From Campanula takesimana (taxonomy: Eukaryota > Streptophyta > Magnoliopsida > Asterales > Campanulaceae), in the NCBI GenBank assembly GCA_026119855.1, contig JAOWBW010000443.1, positions 833,001 to 897,000 on the forward strand: a stretch of 64,000 nt of DNA, in the 5' to 3' direction. The notes beneath the pieces were generated by a model that did not search any database, had not been told where the DNA came from, and worked only from the letters and a program-made list of their open reading frames with translations. Positions 24,373-35,306 of this stretch are shown one piece after another. How positions within the stretch are numbered: the first letter of the stretch is position 1; each line of letters starts with the position of its first letter. Made by a program: the position numbers and the translations under genes.

Positions 24373-24796
24373 TAGGGATGGCAATTTGACTGAACCCGAT
24401 CCGAACCCGAAGGCGATCCACCCCGAAAAAGTAGGGTTCGGGTTGTAATTTTTATGACCCGAGCGGGTTAGGGTCGGGTTCGGGTTTTGATATTGACCCG
24501 CCGTGATCCGACCCGACCCGCACCCTAATGTACAAAGTCAAGATATTATGTTAGTTTAATCATATCATATGTTGTTCAATTTATTTTTATTGTTTTTTTT
24601 TAGTGAGGTTTGATGATTTTAAACTAATTTCTATAACTAATTAAAATTTAAGCTTATACATAGATTGGGCCCAAGCAAATATGAACTAAAATTTTTATAA
24701 TTTTGCACTATTCGGATCGGGTCGGGTTCGAGTCACTCGTTTTGGCATTGGGGTCGGGCTTGGTTTTACCGAAACCCGACCCGTTGCCATCCCTTA
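24373..24796. mobile_element. hAT-type non-autonomous element
   Basis: Begins TAGGGATGGCAATTTGAC and ends CCCGTTGCCATCCCTTA. Inverted GGTTCGGG/CCCGAACC-rich segments lie inside the ends. I could not define a clean 8-bp duplication. Confidence 0.65.
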
Positions 24797-24799
24797 TCT

Positions 24800-25028
24800 C
24801 GTAAACTACTTGGACCCGCTTTATAAAAATTTCTGGCTTCGCGCCGCGGGATAGGAGGGTTATCATCCGATAGTACTACTAATAACTACGACAGATTGTC
24901 ACGTATAAAGTGTGAATCACATTAAAGGGAAGGGCAAACAAATAAATGAATTGAAGATGAAAAGGGCAAGACATCACTAACACAAGGCCAACATGCGTTA
25001 ATGCTTATCATGTCTCAAAATAATTTGA
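24800..25028. other. intergenic DNA with a possible outer element border
   Basis: GGCTTCGCGCCGCGG at about 24836-24850 is a loose inverse of GCGGTGGCGAAGCC at 11312-11325. This may mark an older element enclosing the Mutator/CACTA nest. Confidence 0.3.
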
Positions 25029-25899
25029 CAAAAACTCATATGAGACCGTCTCATCATGTGAGATGGATCCTCCATGGGTCCAAAACCCGCCAGCTCATGC
25101 CCGCTCCAGAGCTCCACCCGCCCAGCCAATTCCTCCATCCTTCCGGCTTGCGCCACGTGTCATCCATTTAAAAAAAATCCCCAATAACTTTAAAATGCTA
25201 TATCTTGAGATTTTTGAAGTCGAAAAAAATATTTAAAAATACCGGTGTGTTCGTCTCGACGAGACGAATAAAGCTAGATAGGTCATGATATGTTTTGTTT
25301 TTCTTTTTAATTATTTTTTAACATACAAAACAAGTGAGCTGCTCGTTATAATAAAATTTAACACTTTCTTATGATGAAAGTAACAATTTGGTCTTTAAAA
25401 AGTAACACTTTTATTGTAAGATGTAACAGCAGTTTCGCAAATAATATAAATAATTTTTGTGATTAGAAAAAGTAATAATTGAAGTGTAACACACAGTGCA
25501 TATATGATTGTAATATGCTATATAGATGAATGTAACAGTTTTATAGAGTAAATGTTACTTTTTTTCTTTAAAAAAAAAAGTAAAAAATTCATGTATATAA
25601 GCGGTTTTGTATTTCAATTGAATGTAAAACCCTAGAAAAGTGTTACAATTGAGGAAAAAAAAGGTTACATTCATTTATTATCAAATGTAACATTAATTTA
25701 GTTGTCAATCTTATGTTATGTTTAATCTATTTCATCAAAATTGTGGTATATTTTAGAAAAAAAATTGTTACATTTCTTTACAAAAAGTGTTACTTTTGTT
25801 GGTGAGAAAAAAATGGCCGGGAAAAAAAAGTTAAAAGGCAAAAAAAAAAAAAAAAAAAAATGGCTCGGCTTACCTGTGAGACGGTCTCACAGGAGACAG
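25029..25899 (-). mobile_element. AT-rich foldback-like element, copy a
   Basis: Bounded by CTCATATGAGACCGTCTCA on the left and CCTGTGAGACGGTCTCACAG on the right. It has the core palindrome TTCGTCTCGACGAGACGAA at 25250-25268 followed by long AT-rich sequence with many GTAACA/TGTTAC words. Compared with copies b-d it is inverted: the shared ATGCTATATCTTGAG block lies left of the core. Confidence 0.65.
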
Positions 25900-26213
25900 C
25901 CCCAAATAAGTTTATCACTTTTTGTGTTTAATATTATTATAAATGAATTTTAAATAATAATTACAAATTAATTTAATTATCCTGATAATAATCCAAAAGT
26001 TATAATTAATATTCCATCAACAATACTATCAATAGTAAATTTTATGGTAAGATAATTGAACCAACTTAAACTTATTGTTGCTCATTCGTAGCAACAACAA
26101 AAAAGTAGAAAGATCATTTTGAGACGGATAGTAGATTTCAACTATTGGACAACATCAAATATATTTTTATATATTTTTAACGGTCACGGGAGTATTCAAA
26201 TTTTTTTCTCTTT
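25900..26213. other. AT-rich spacer, nothing recognised
   Basis: No gene or clear repeat boundary seen. Confidence 0.5.
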
Positions 26214-26215
26214 AG

Positions 26216-27130
26216 AGGTAGTCTCCTGTACACCCGCCGCATGCTGTTCGACGGGGCCGGGCGACTTTTTCCTTCTTTTTTTTTTGGTTTTTTTTTGTCA
26301 TCCATAACTTTTTTTCCTCCCAACAAAAGTAACACTTATTATAACGAAATGTAACACTTTTTTCTTTCAAATGTAACATTTTTTTTTTAAAAAAAATGTA
26401 CCACATTTTTGCTGCAATAGATTAAAAGATAACATAAAAATTGACAACTAAACTAATGTCACACTTTTTATAAAGGAATGTAACACTCTTTTTTTCAAAT
26501 GTAACACTTTTTTTTTTCAAAATTAACATAAGATTGACAACTAAAACTAATTTTACATTTTATAAAAAATGAATGTAACATTTTTTTTCCTCAATTGTAA
26601 CAGTTTATATTCTTAAATGTAACATTATATATGAAATGTAATAATTTTTTATTGAGAAAGTAACAATTGAAATGCAAACTCAATTTTTTTTTTTAAAACT
26701 GTTGTTACCTTTAACAGTAGAAAGTGTTACTTTTTGAAGATGAAAGTGTTACTTTTATCAGAACATAGTGTTACATGTTAGCTGACAAGCAACTCAAACT
26801 TTTTGTGTGTAAAAAAAATATGTTTAAAAAAAAAAAAAAAAAAAACAAATCATAGCATGACGTATGTTGTTTTATTCGTCTCGTCGAGACGAACAAAACG
26901 ATATTTTTAATTTTTTTTTCTGAGTTATAAATCTCAAGATATAGCATTTTAAAGTTAATGGGGTTTTTTTTAAGACGACACGTGTCAAAATCTGGGAAAA
27001 GAAGGCTTTGATCTGGACAGTCGGATGTAGCGAGATTGACTGGAGCGAGGAGCAGCAGAACCAAGCCATAGGAAAGCGGACCGCCGCATGGCGTGCGGCG
27101 GCCGCATTTGAGAATTCGTCTTCTCTTTAA
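26216..27130 (+). mobile_element. AT-rich foldback-like element, copy b
   Basis: Starts with GTCTCCTGTACACCCGCCGC, as copy d does. It carries repeated AAATGTAACA words, the core TTCGTCTCGTCGAGACGAA at 26874-26892 and the CTCAAGATATAGCATTTTAAAG block. It ends with a GC-rich segment that includes GCGGACCGCCGCATGGCG. No protein is supported. Confidence 0.6.
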
Positions 27131-27855
27131 TCTGTAGCAAACCGGAAAAAAAAAGGTGTAAAAGAAGTTTGATTTCCTTTTGTTTTGACAACGGTCAGGG
27201 GTGGATCCAGTCTTGCGACTTGCGCAAGACTGGGCAGCTGCACACCCTGGATTTTTGTGAAAAAAATATTGAGAATTTATATAGAAAAAAAAAAACAAAC
27301 TTTAAGGGTGCAAATTGTTATTTTTGAAAGAAAATGGTGCAAAGTGTTAAAATGAGAAAAGTTAAATTAAAAACTACTAGATTTACACAAACCACCACAT
27401 ATATAAAGCCAAATTTTACACAACCAACCCAAAGATATGCACTTAGTTTGCCGTTGGCAGTTCTTTAGAGTCGAGTCCGAGCGACGAGGTTTGAGAGACG
27501 ACGAGACGGCATTAGGGGTGGATTGGTTGGTATACCGATTGTATTTTGCTTGTACCGTGTACCAACCAAGTATGATTTGGTATTCAAAAATATGTACCAG
27601 TACCAACCACAAAAGTCGGTATACCAAGTTTATTGGTACTGTTGGTACTCGATATATATCAAATGTAAATGGAGAAAAAAAAATTGCATTTTTTTTGTTA
27701 GACTTTCTTGTCTAGTATAAAAATAAAACATTATAACGTAAAAATAAATCTCAAATACAAACTATAAAGTCTTGAAACTCAATAATAGTAGAACAATTGA
27801 TGTCTTGAAAACTAAACAATACAATGACTATACATAATATATGCATAATATATTA

Positions 27856-28108
27856 CTCTCCCTGTCCCTAAATGAGTGTCCATTTTCAAGATTTTTTTTG
27901 TCTCAAAATTACTTTTTTGAACATAACTTTGTCCCTATTTTTTTTTCGAATTTTTTTTCACCTGTCTCTTTATACTTGCAAAACTAAATGTTTGGAAAGG
28001 AGATTACAAGATTAAATATGAATCTTTGCCACCAAATTGTACAAAAAGTTGAGATTTTCAGATATCCCTTAAAATAAAATTTGGACACTCATTTAGGGAC
28101 ATAGGTAG
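27856..28108. mobile_element. Stowaway-like MITE, 'CCCTAAATGAGTGTCC' family
   Basis: CTCTCCCTGTCCCTAAATGA at the left and ACTCATTTAGGGACATAGG at the right, with TA at both flanks. Related copies occur at about 29911, 30573, 34717 and 56030. The shared interior includes a GTTGAGATTTTCAG block or its inverse. Confidence 0.8.
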
Positions 28109-28378
28109 TAGTAGACACCACAACTCCAACCCAAAATATCACAATAATAAGGGAGCTTGGATTTTTTTTTTCTAGATCGTTATAATAAAGTAACTTAGTG
28201 TTAGAAAAAGAAAACTAACATTTGATACTCTATCCGTCCAAAAATATTTGTAGTTTTAGGACTTCTCACACGTATTAAAAAAAAAACAATCAATACATAT
28301 CAAATAGACCGAAGTACCATTTGAATATTTCAAGTACCTAGAAAATTAGAGGGAGTATTATATATGTATGTGTGTGTG

Positions 28379-28410
<32 letters not shown>

Positions 28411-28414
<4 letters not shown>

Positions 28415-28615
28415 CGTGCTCCTGTGAGAACCGTGAGAACTTGGATACATTAGGTTTTTACCTAATGTATCCATTGGTTCATTTGGATACAATTGATACA
28501 TTACTTGTATACATTAGGTAAAAACTAAAGTATCCAATGGTTCACTTGGATACCTAATGTATCCAAGTTCTCACGGTTCTCACGATATTTAGGTTCTCAT
28601 TTGAGCACCTACCTA
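28411..28615. mobile_element. palindromic MITE, first of a tandem pair
   Basis: Long imperfect inverted repeat centred on CTAATGTATCC/GGATACATTAG words. The outer parts read GTGAGAACCGTGAGAACTTGG and its inverse. It ends GAGCACCTACC and is preceded by an (AT)n run. Confidence 0.8.
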
Positions 28616-28622
28616 TATATAT

Positions 28623-28880
28623 AGGGTCGTGCTTCTGTGAGAACCTAAATATCGTGAGAACCGTGAGAACTTGGATACATTAGTATTTTACCTAATGTAT
28701 CTAATGGTTCACTTGGATACATTGGAAACATTACTTGGATACATTAGGTAAAAACTAATATGTCCAATGGTTCACATTGATACATTGGATACATTACTTG
28801 GATACATTAGGTTCTTACCTAATATATCCAAGTTCTCACGGTTCTCACGATATTAAGGGTCTCATTTGAGCACCTACCTA
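28623..28880. mobile_element. palindromic MITE, second of a tandem pair
   Basis: Same family as 28411-28615, in the same orientation and separated only by TATATATATAG. It begins AGGGTCGTGCTTCTGTGAGA and ends GAGCACCTACC. It is followed by another (TA)n run. Confidence 0.8.
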
Positions 28881-29077
28881 TATATATATATATATATATA
28901 TATTTGGTACATGGTATACCAACCAAAGTAATATTGTATACCGTGTACCAACCAATTATACAAATATGGTACAGTACTACCTACCAAAAGTTTCGGTATA
29001 CCGACTTCTTTATACCAATTATAATTGGTACGGTTAGTTGGTACGGACGAGTACAATTTACCACCCCTAGACGGCAT

Positions 29078-29390
29078 TGTTCAAAGCCTCGAAGGCGCAA
29101 CCACAGAGCCGGAGTCTGGAGCAACCATATTTTCCGGTTCTTAACAGGTTTCTCTACTTTGTCCTCCTTTTCTCCATCTCTAATTTCATATCTCAAATCC
29201 CTTAATTTCTAGGGTTTCACCCTTTCAAACGGTTTTTTTTTTAACCCCCATTGGTTCTAGGATTTTTGCTTCATTTTCCATTGTTCTTGAGAATTTTAAA
29301 TTGCGTTGATTATTACTGTGGTTTTTGCTTCAATTGCGTTGATTTTTTTATTTTTTTTTATTTTTTATTTTTTTTCCCTGTCATTTTTTG
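29078..29390 (+). other. flank of the hAT insertion, leader-like but unassigned
   Basis: The sequence before the insertion (27430-27512) and after it (29078-29160) is GC-richer than its surroundings. It could be an exon or leader interrupted by the hAT element. CTTAACAG|GTTTCTC near 29147 would be a fair plus-strand donor. No protein is recognised. Confidence 0.3.
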
Positions 29391-29394
29391 CTAG

Positions 29395-29905
29395 CCAGCA
29401 AAAGTAACACTTTTTATAAGGAAATATAACACTTTTTTTCTTATATGTAACATTTTTTTTTCAAAAGTGTTACATTTTAAGACCAAACTGTTACTTTCTT
29501 CATAAGAAAGTGTTACATTTTCTAATCACAAACATTATTTATGTTATTTGCGAAACTGCTGTTACATCTTACAATAAAAAGTGTTACTTTTTTAAGACCA
29601 AACTGTTACTTTCTTCATAAGAAAGTGTTACATTTTATTATGACGAGCAGCTCACTTGTTTTGTATGTTACAAAATATATATTTTTTAAAAAAAAAAACA
29701 TATCATGACCTATGTAGTTTTATTCGTCTCGTCGAGACGAACACAACGGTATTTTTTTTAAAAAAAAAATCGACTTCAAAATCTCAAGATATAGCATTTT
29801 AAAATTATTGGAGTTTTTTTTTTTTTTTTTTTTTTTTTTAACGAACACGTGGATTTTGGGAAAAAAAAAGGGGGGGGGGGCGGCCGTCTTGAGACGGTCG
29901 CATAT
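29395..29905 (+). mobile_element. AT-rich foldback-like element, copy c
   Basis: Shorter relative of copies b and d, with repeated GTGTTACATTTT words, the core TTCGTCTCGTCGAGACGAA at 29723-29741 and the CTCAAGATATAGCATTTTAAA block. It ends with CTTGAGACGGTCGCATATAAG. Confidence 0.6.
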
Positions 29906-29910
29906 AAGTA

Positions 29911-30148
29911 TTGTTCATGTCCCTAAATGATTGTCCAAAATTCATTTTAAGGGTCATACGTTTTGTACAATTTGGTGGTAAAATCCATATATAATTTTGT
30001 AATCCTCTTTACAAACATTTAGTTTTTGCAAGTATAAAAAGACCGGTGAAAAAAAAAAACATTTAGGGACAAAGTTATGATTAAAATGGACACTCATTTT
30101 GGGACAAAATTTTCTTTAAAATGTACACTCATTTAGAGACAGAGGGAA
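29911..30148. mobile_element. Stowaway-like MITE, 'CCCTAAATGAGTGTCC' family, diverged
   Basis: GTCCCTAAATGATTGTCC near the left and CACTCATTTAGAGACAGAGG at the right. Same interior words as the 27856 copy, in the opposite order. Confidence 0.65.
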
Positions 30149-30404
30149 TAGTAATTTTTTGACCACCCTCACTGTGAATCCTGGATACGCCACTGCAGCG
30201 GTCTATCCATTAAAAAGAAATATTACATATATAAATCCATCATAATTGATTCGTATTCTTATCATTTGAATCAATCATAGGGATGGCTTTTTTCACCAAA
30301 GCAATTCAAAAAAGATATCCACAGTATTTTTTGGGGGAAGAGAAGCCTTAGCGAAACTCTTTAAATAGTATTACAGCTTATAATTTGACTTCAATGCTCA
30401 AATC

Positions 30405-30572
30405 ACGAGCAATGCTAGAGGATAAAAAAAAGTTTTTTTAAAAAAATAAATACAAATTAATGTGAAGATATTTTATTGGTTATAATGATTATGGACCCGC
30501 TACATTCTCATTAAAAACCCCAACAAAATTACGACACATTATTTTGTAGATCAAATTTATGATATTTTTTTA
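30405..30572. mobile_element. small MITE of the 'GATATTTTATTGGTT' family
   Basis: Shares GATATTTTATTGGTT, ATGGACCCGC and CAC/TACATTCT.ATTAAA with the copies at about 33088-33245 and 56958-57140. Confidence 0.55.
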
Positions 30573-30835
30573 CTACCTCTGTCCCTAAATGAGTGTTCAA
30601 ATTTTATTTTAAGGGACACTGAAAATCTCAACTTTGTTGTACAATTTGGAAGCAAATATTCATATATAATCTTGTAATCTCCTTTCCAAACATTTAGTTT
30701 TGCACGTATAAATAAACCGATGAAAAAAATTTCGAAAAAAAAAAAACATTTAAGAAGAAAGTTATACTAAAAAAAAACACTCATTTTGAAACAAAGATTT
30801 CTTGAAAATGGGCACTCATTTAGGGACAAAGGGAG
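30573..30835. mobile_element. Stowaway-like MITE, 'CCCTAAATGAGTGTCC' family
   Basis: CTACCTCTGTCCCTAAATGA and ...TTAGGGACAAAGGGAG, flanked by TA at both ends. Confidence 0.75.
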
Positions 30836-33087
30836 TATAACTTTATTATTTTCCCTCAAATCACACCAATAGTGTAAAAGGCTCTCGCAACTATCAGTTT
30901 ATTTGCTTTGCACGATCTTAGTGGATAAAATGGTGTCAAAGGGGTGAAGATTTTGATGGGCTGGGTGGCATCGCATAAATAAGTACTCTGAATTAATTAA
31001 AGAGGACATGATCGATATCCTCCGGTGAAAGACAAATCTACGTCAACGCTGCATGGTCTCCACGTCTTCCTCTTTAATTTACCTTCTTCAAGTGGTCCAT
31101 CTTTTTCTAATTTCTTTCTTTTTTTTTTTTTAGCGTATCATGTGGTCCCAGTTGACATTATCCTATGTAAGACCGATGTCAGAAATCTAGCTTATTTCTT
31201 TCATTTCACTCTCAGTGAACATTACACTTAATTTAGAAATTTAAAAATTAGTCAATTACTTTATTTTTTAATCACTTGAATTTGCAAGACAAATTAGAAT
31301 AGAAAGTGGCATCCTATCTTTGTATAGAGAAATGATATTTAGAGAGAGAAATATTATCATTGTATTGATTCTGTCATGATACAATTTTGGGGGAGTTTTA
31401 TATAGAGATGAAGGACTTACCAATAGTCCTAACAAACTTAACAAACTTATACGCTCCACTTATATAGTTACATAACCAACTTAGTAACAAACTAATGAGA
31501 TTTGGTAGTCTCACTCACTATGTCTTTCTCTTGAGTGACTGACTGTCCTTTATTATCCCCCCATTTTTTTGTATATTTATTAAAATTTATTACTAGATCA
31601 TTACATAGACTAGTCCTAACTCCAATTTTGAATTTTATTTAATATTAATTTCATCGTTTGTTATATTCATTGCGATTTGCGATGCATAAATTACCAATTT
31701 CTCTCCACGATTTATATTATAAAGTGTGTTTTTTACTTCGGTCTCTCTCTTCGTCTAGTCTCTCTCTTCATCCGACTTTCCTCTTCAAGATCCACATCTT
31801 TCGCACTTCCTCAGTGATCACGGAGAATTAAAACAAATGTAATAATGAGTTGCGGTTTGAATCGTGATTTGAACCGTAGTCTAAACTATGGTTTGAACCG
31901 CGGTTTGAACCACGAAATTAAACCGCGGTTTAAACCAAACCGAACTAAACCATAGCGGTTTGGTTTGAAATTTTTCATTGTTCGGTTCGGTTTGGAATTT
32001 TCACAAACCGATGACTAGTGGTTCGGTCCGTAAATACCCCCAAACCAAACCAAACCATTTACACCACACCACACGAAGTTCAGCACAGGGAAAGACTAAT
32101 TCAGATCTCCACAAGAGTTTAAATGATAGGTCAATTAGCTGAATTATTCATATGAACCGGAAATTACTAAATTGGGACGACTTTAATTTTTCTCGGTTTA
32201 AACTGGAGAAGAAGTCAACTTTTAGTTTTTGTCGTGGTGCCACAATCAAGATGTTCAGAAGATTGGTAATGACAAGACTAATGAACTTGTGGATGAACAC
32301 TGTATAATGGATCAAGAACCAGCTACTCCCTCTGTCCCATCTCACTTGAGACTTATTTCCATTTTGGTCCGTCCCACTTCACTTGAGACTCCCCAAAATG
32401 ATAATCTTTTTATAATTTTATATTCAATCTACCACACAGTTCCAGTCCATGACTAAGGCTCCCTGTGATAAAGCAACCACCTGAGCACCCGTCTTGGCAC
32501 CAATCCGTACAAGCGCTTTAAGACTATCCAGATCAACATTTGAAACTTCTGACAAGATGCATCCAACCTGATCATAAACCCACCAAACGGAAACATGCAG
32601 CAGGTAAGATACTGAATAACGATGTGCAACATTATCAAGAGTCATGGAACCTGAGTTAAAAAATTGTCCGTTCCTGAGACACTTGAATAGAAATTTACTG
32701 GTTGGCTACTCAAACATAATTAATCGACAATAACAGATATAGTAACGGGTCAGGTTTACGAAGACAATCAAAATGAAATAGTAGGAAAGTTTTGCTAATA
32801 CCAATCAAGATTAGCAATACCTATTAACACTGATATTCCGAACGTTTGCTTCCGTTAGTTTTTAACCACCCATGCACAATTTAGATACAAGTAATTTCAC
32901 TTCTCAATGAAGAATTCAATAATCTCAAATCCAAGAAATAGATAGCCAAGTTGAAATTTGTGAACCAGGGTATCATATGCATGTATTTACTCCATATTTT
33001 TCAAAGAACTCTTGATTCTACATAACCCATTGCTTAAGTAGAGTACTTCAATAAACTACTTAGAACCAACCAAAAACAAAGAAGGGT
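30836..33087. other. mostly unannotated DNA with decayed repeats
   Basis: No complete gene. About 31840-32060 holds GGTTTGAACCGCGG-type inverted words ending AAACCATTTACACCAC, a remnant of a hAT-like element. A Stowaway-like end lies at about 32332 (CTCCCTCTGTCCCATCTCAC). A minus-strand exon-like segment lies at 32594-32450. Confidence 0.5.
32450..32594 (-). other. unidentified exon-like segment
   Basis: On the minus strand a TTTATGATCAG acceptor precedes an open stretch encoding VGCILSEVSNVDLDSLKAL followed by VRIGAKTGAQVVALS. The composition is protein-like, but I do not recognise it and no donor or neighbouring exon is certain. It could be a remnant of the same decayed gene as 35.3-38.3 kb or of another. 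Confidence 0.3.
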
Positions 33088-33245
33088 AATGTTAGGGCAC
33101 AAAAGAAGCTTACAAAATGATGGATACAAAATGATGTGACGATATTTTATTAGTTGCATCGATTGTGGACCCGCCACACTCTAATTAAATGCACCAATAA
33201 AATCATGACACATTATATTGTAAACCAAGTTTCGTGGATTTTTTT
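33088..33245. mobile_element. small MITE of the 'GATATTTTATTGGTT' family
   Basis: Contains GATATTTTATTAGTTGCATC, GTGGACCCGCCACACTCTAA and CACCAATAAAATCATGACAC. It closely matches 56958-57140. Confidence 0.7.
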
Positions 33246-33325
33246 GTGACTTTATATTTAACCAATAAAGAACAATACCCTATTTAACAAGCTCCAAGAA
33301 AAAGTTCAGATTTTCATATCACATA

Positions 33326-33601
33326 CTCCCTTCCTCCCAGAGTAAGTGTCCACCTTTCCTTTTTAGTTTGTCTCAAAGTAAGTGTCCATTTCCTAAAATG
33401 GCAAAGAATCTTTACTATTCCTCTCAATCATTCTCTCTCTTACTTTACTTTTATATTCACAACACCAATCAACTTATTATTCCCTGCTTCACCTTCTCTC
33501 TCCTAACTCACTTTTCATACTCACAACACTTACGTCACTTCCACCATTTATTTATCTTTGTGCAAATGGAAGGGTGGACACTTACTCTGGGACAGAGGGA
33601 G
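33326..33601. mobile_element. Stowaway-like MITE
   Basis: CTCCCTTCCTCCCAGAGTAA at the left and TTACTCTGGGACAGAGGGAG at the right form a near-perfect TIR, flanked by TA. Confidence 0.85.
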
Positions 33602-34133
33602 TATGAAACTAGTCTGTTATATAAAGGATAGATGAAAATTTGCTGTTGACACCTAAAAATTAGACTTTTGTTTAATGCACAAAAGAAAAGCATATTTAGA
33701 GTTCAATTTCTTATACCCATGAGGAGGAGATAGGCGAGTAGGCTTGGACCTAAATATCTTAACAGGGGCGTGAGAACAAGGGAAAATAGCATACAATCCC
33801 AAAGAAAGGAAAAAGAAAAAGAAAAAAAGATTGCTTTGCAGAAAACTTGAGGCTTTGGAGGGTAAAAACCAGGACATAACTTACTGACCTTTCAAAATCA
33901 TTTGAGTAGCCATATATCCTTTCACTGCTGACTAATGATGGATGGTGAACAGTATAAAAGTAACACCAATGCCATAGACAACCCTATACAACAACAAAAG
34001 TCTTAATCCCGAAATGATTTGGAGTCAGGTAACATGAACCCTCATATGTAATCGTCAAAGAGAAGAGTTACAAAAAAAAGTAAGTTAAAGGAAAGAAAGT
34101 GGTGGGAATAAAATTTCAAAAAATGAAAAAAAT

Positions 34134-34198
<65 letters not shown>
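34134..34198. repeat. compound microsatellite (CA)n(TA)n(GA)n
   Basis: Three dinucleotide runs follow each other without interruption. Confidence 0.95.
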
Positions 34199-34199
<1 letters not shown>

Positions 34200-34716
34200 T
34201 ATGTATCATCGAATAGTCAAGGAACTTTCATGCTTCTATAAGAAGCGACAATATGACTATCACATAGAACGACAAACGGTCGCTTTGCCAGTAATATGTA
34301 TCGGCTGTTGACGGTTCTCAATGCTCCATGACACGCATTACGCCTTATGTTCACCACTATAGAAGTTTATTTAAGAACCAAGAGCGATACATCCAATCAC
34401 TTAACTCTTTATCAGAGTGAGAGATTTACGAGCAAGTGGTAATATAATATCAAATCAATATAGAATCAATTAGAACTGAGAAACTAAAAAAAATATATGT
34501 TACAAGGCAAAGGATATAACAAAAGTACACCTAATGTACAGGTCTAATCATTCCATCACAGTTAAAACAACAAGAACACAAAGCAATTTCACTATTTCAG
34601 TTTGCAACCTGCTTATGGGTGGAATGAAGCGTGTGAAAACTCGTGGGGATTTAATCTTTGAAGGTTATGGTCCAAAATTTTAGAGTGTTCCAATGAATTA
34701 TAGCTAAAAAGTAATC

Positions 34717-34983
34717 GCTCTATCCCTAAATGATGTCCATTTTCAAGAAATTTTTGTCCCAAAATGAATGTTTTTTTTTCTTTTTGAAAAAAACTGTCCC
34801 TACACGTGTTCTTACCAACAAAAAAATAAAATAAAACGCTAGTCTCTTTATACTTGCAAAACTAAATGTTGGGAAAGTATATAACAAGATATTTATGAAT
34901 TCTATGTCATTTAATTGTATAAAAAGTAGACATTTAATGTCCCTTGAAATGAAATTTGGACATTCATTTAGGGACGGAGGGAG
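34717..34983. mobile_element. Stowaway-like MITE, 'CCCTAAATGAGTGTCC' family
   Basis: CTATCCCTAAATGATGTCC at the left and ATTCATTTAGGGACGGAGGGAG at the right, with the shared interior of the family. Confidence 0.7.
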
Positions 34984-35306
34984 TAATAAGTTATTAGGGC
35001 AACAGAAAGCAAATTACTTGAGTAGTTACAACTTACTACAGAAAATTTCCTTGCTTTCTATAACAGATCATATTACTTACGTCATTACTCATGACTTCAA
35101 TCTGTCGTCAGATCTAACTTTATATCATGCCATTACTACAAACAAGCAGATAATCGCACTTAGAACAAGTAACTGCAGAAGTATTAACTTACTACAAGAG
35201 AAGGCATATGCACTGTTGTTTTGGACATGTACATCAGGCTGCATTCTAAGACATTATTCATCGAAATCTGAAGTAGATTTAGTAGCAAAGATGAAAAAGG
35301 TATACG

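Larger units (their letters stand above)
27513..29069. mobile_element. hAT-type element (1.56 kb) containing nested MITEs
   Basis: Ends are TAGGGGTGG on the left and CCACCCCTA on the right. The 8-bp duplication GACGGCAT is at 27505-27512 and 29070-29077. Beside both ends are GGTATACC/GGTAC-rich inverted segments. Inside are a Stowaway-like MITE (27856-28108), another short one (about 28232-28347) and a tandem pair of palindromic elements (28411-28880). No transposase. Confidence 0.85.
27197..30195. other. possible ends of an older enclosing element
   Basis: GGGGTGGATCCAG at about 27198 and AATCCTGGATACGCCACT at about 30176-30193 are roughly inverted, a pattern common at the edges of plant elements. 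The hAT insertion and several MITEs lie inside. Weak evidence. Confidence 0.25.

Noticed and set aside
26771..27298. 175-codon minus-strand open frame as a gene
   Set aside because: It lies inside AT-rich copy b and runs through poly-A/T tracts, has no domain, and is interrupted by the core palindrome.
31300..31560. Possible solo LTR (TATA-like motif on the minus strand and CT-rich end)
   Set aside because: No TG/CA ends or target duplication could be fixed.
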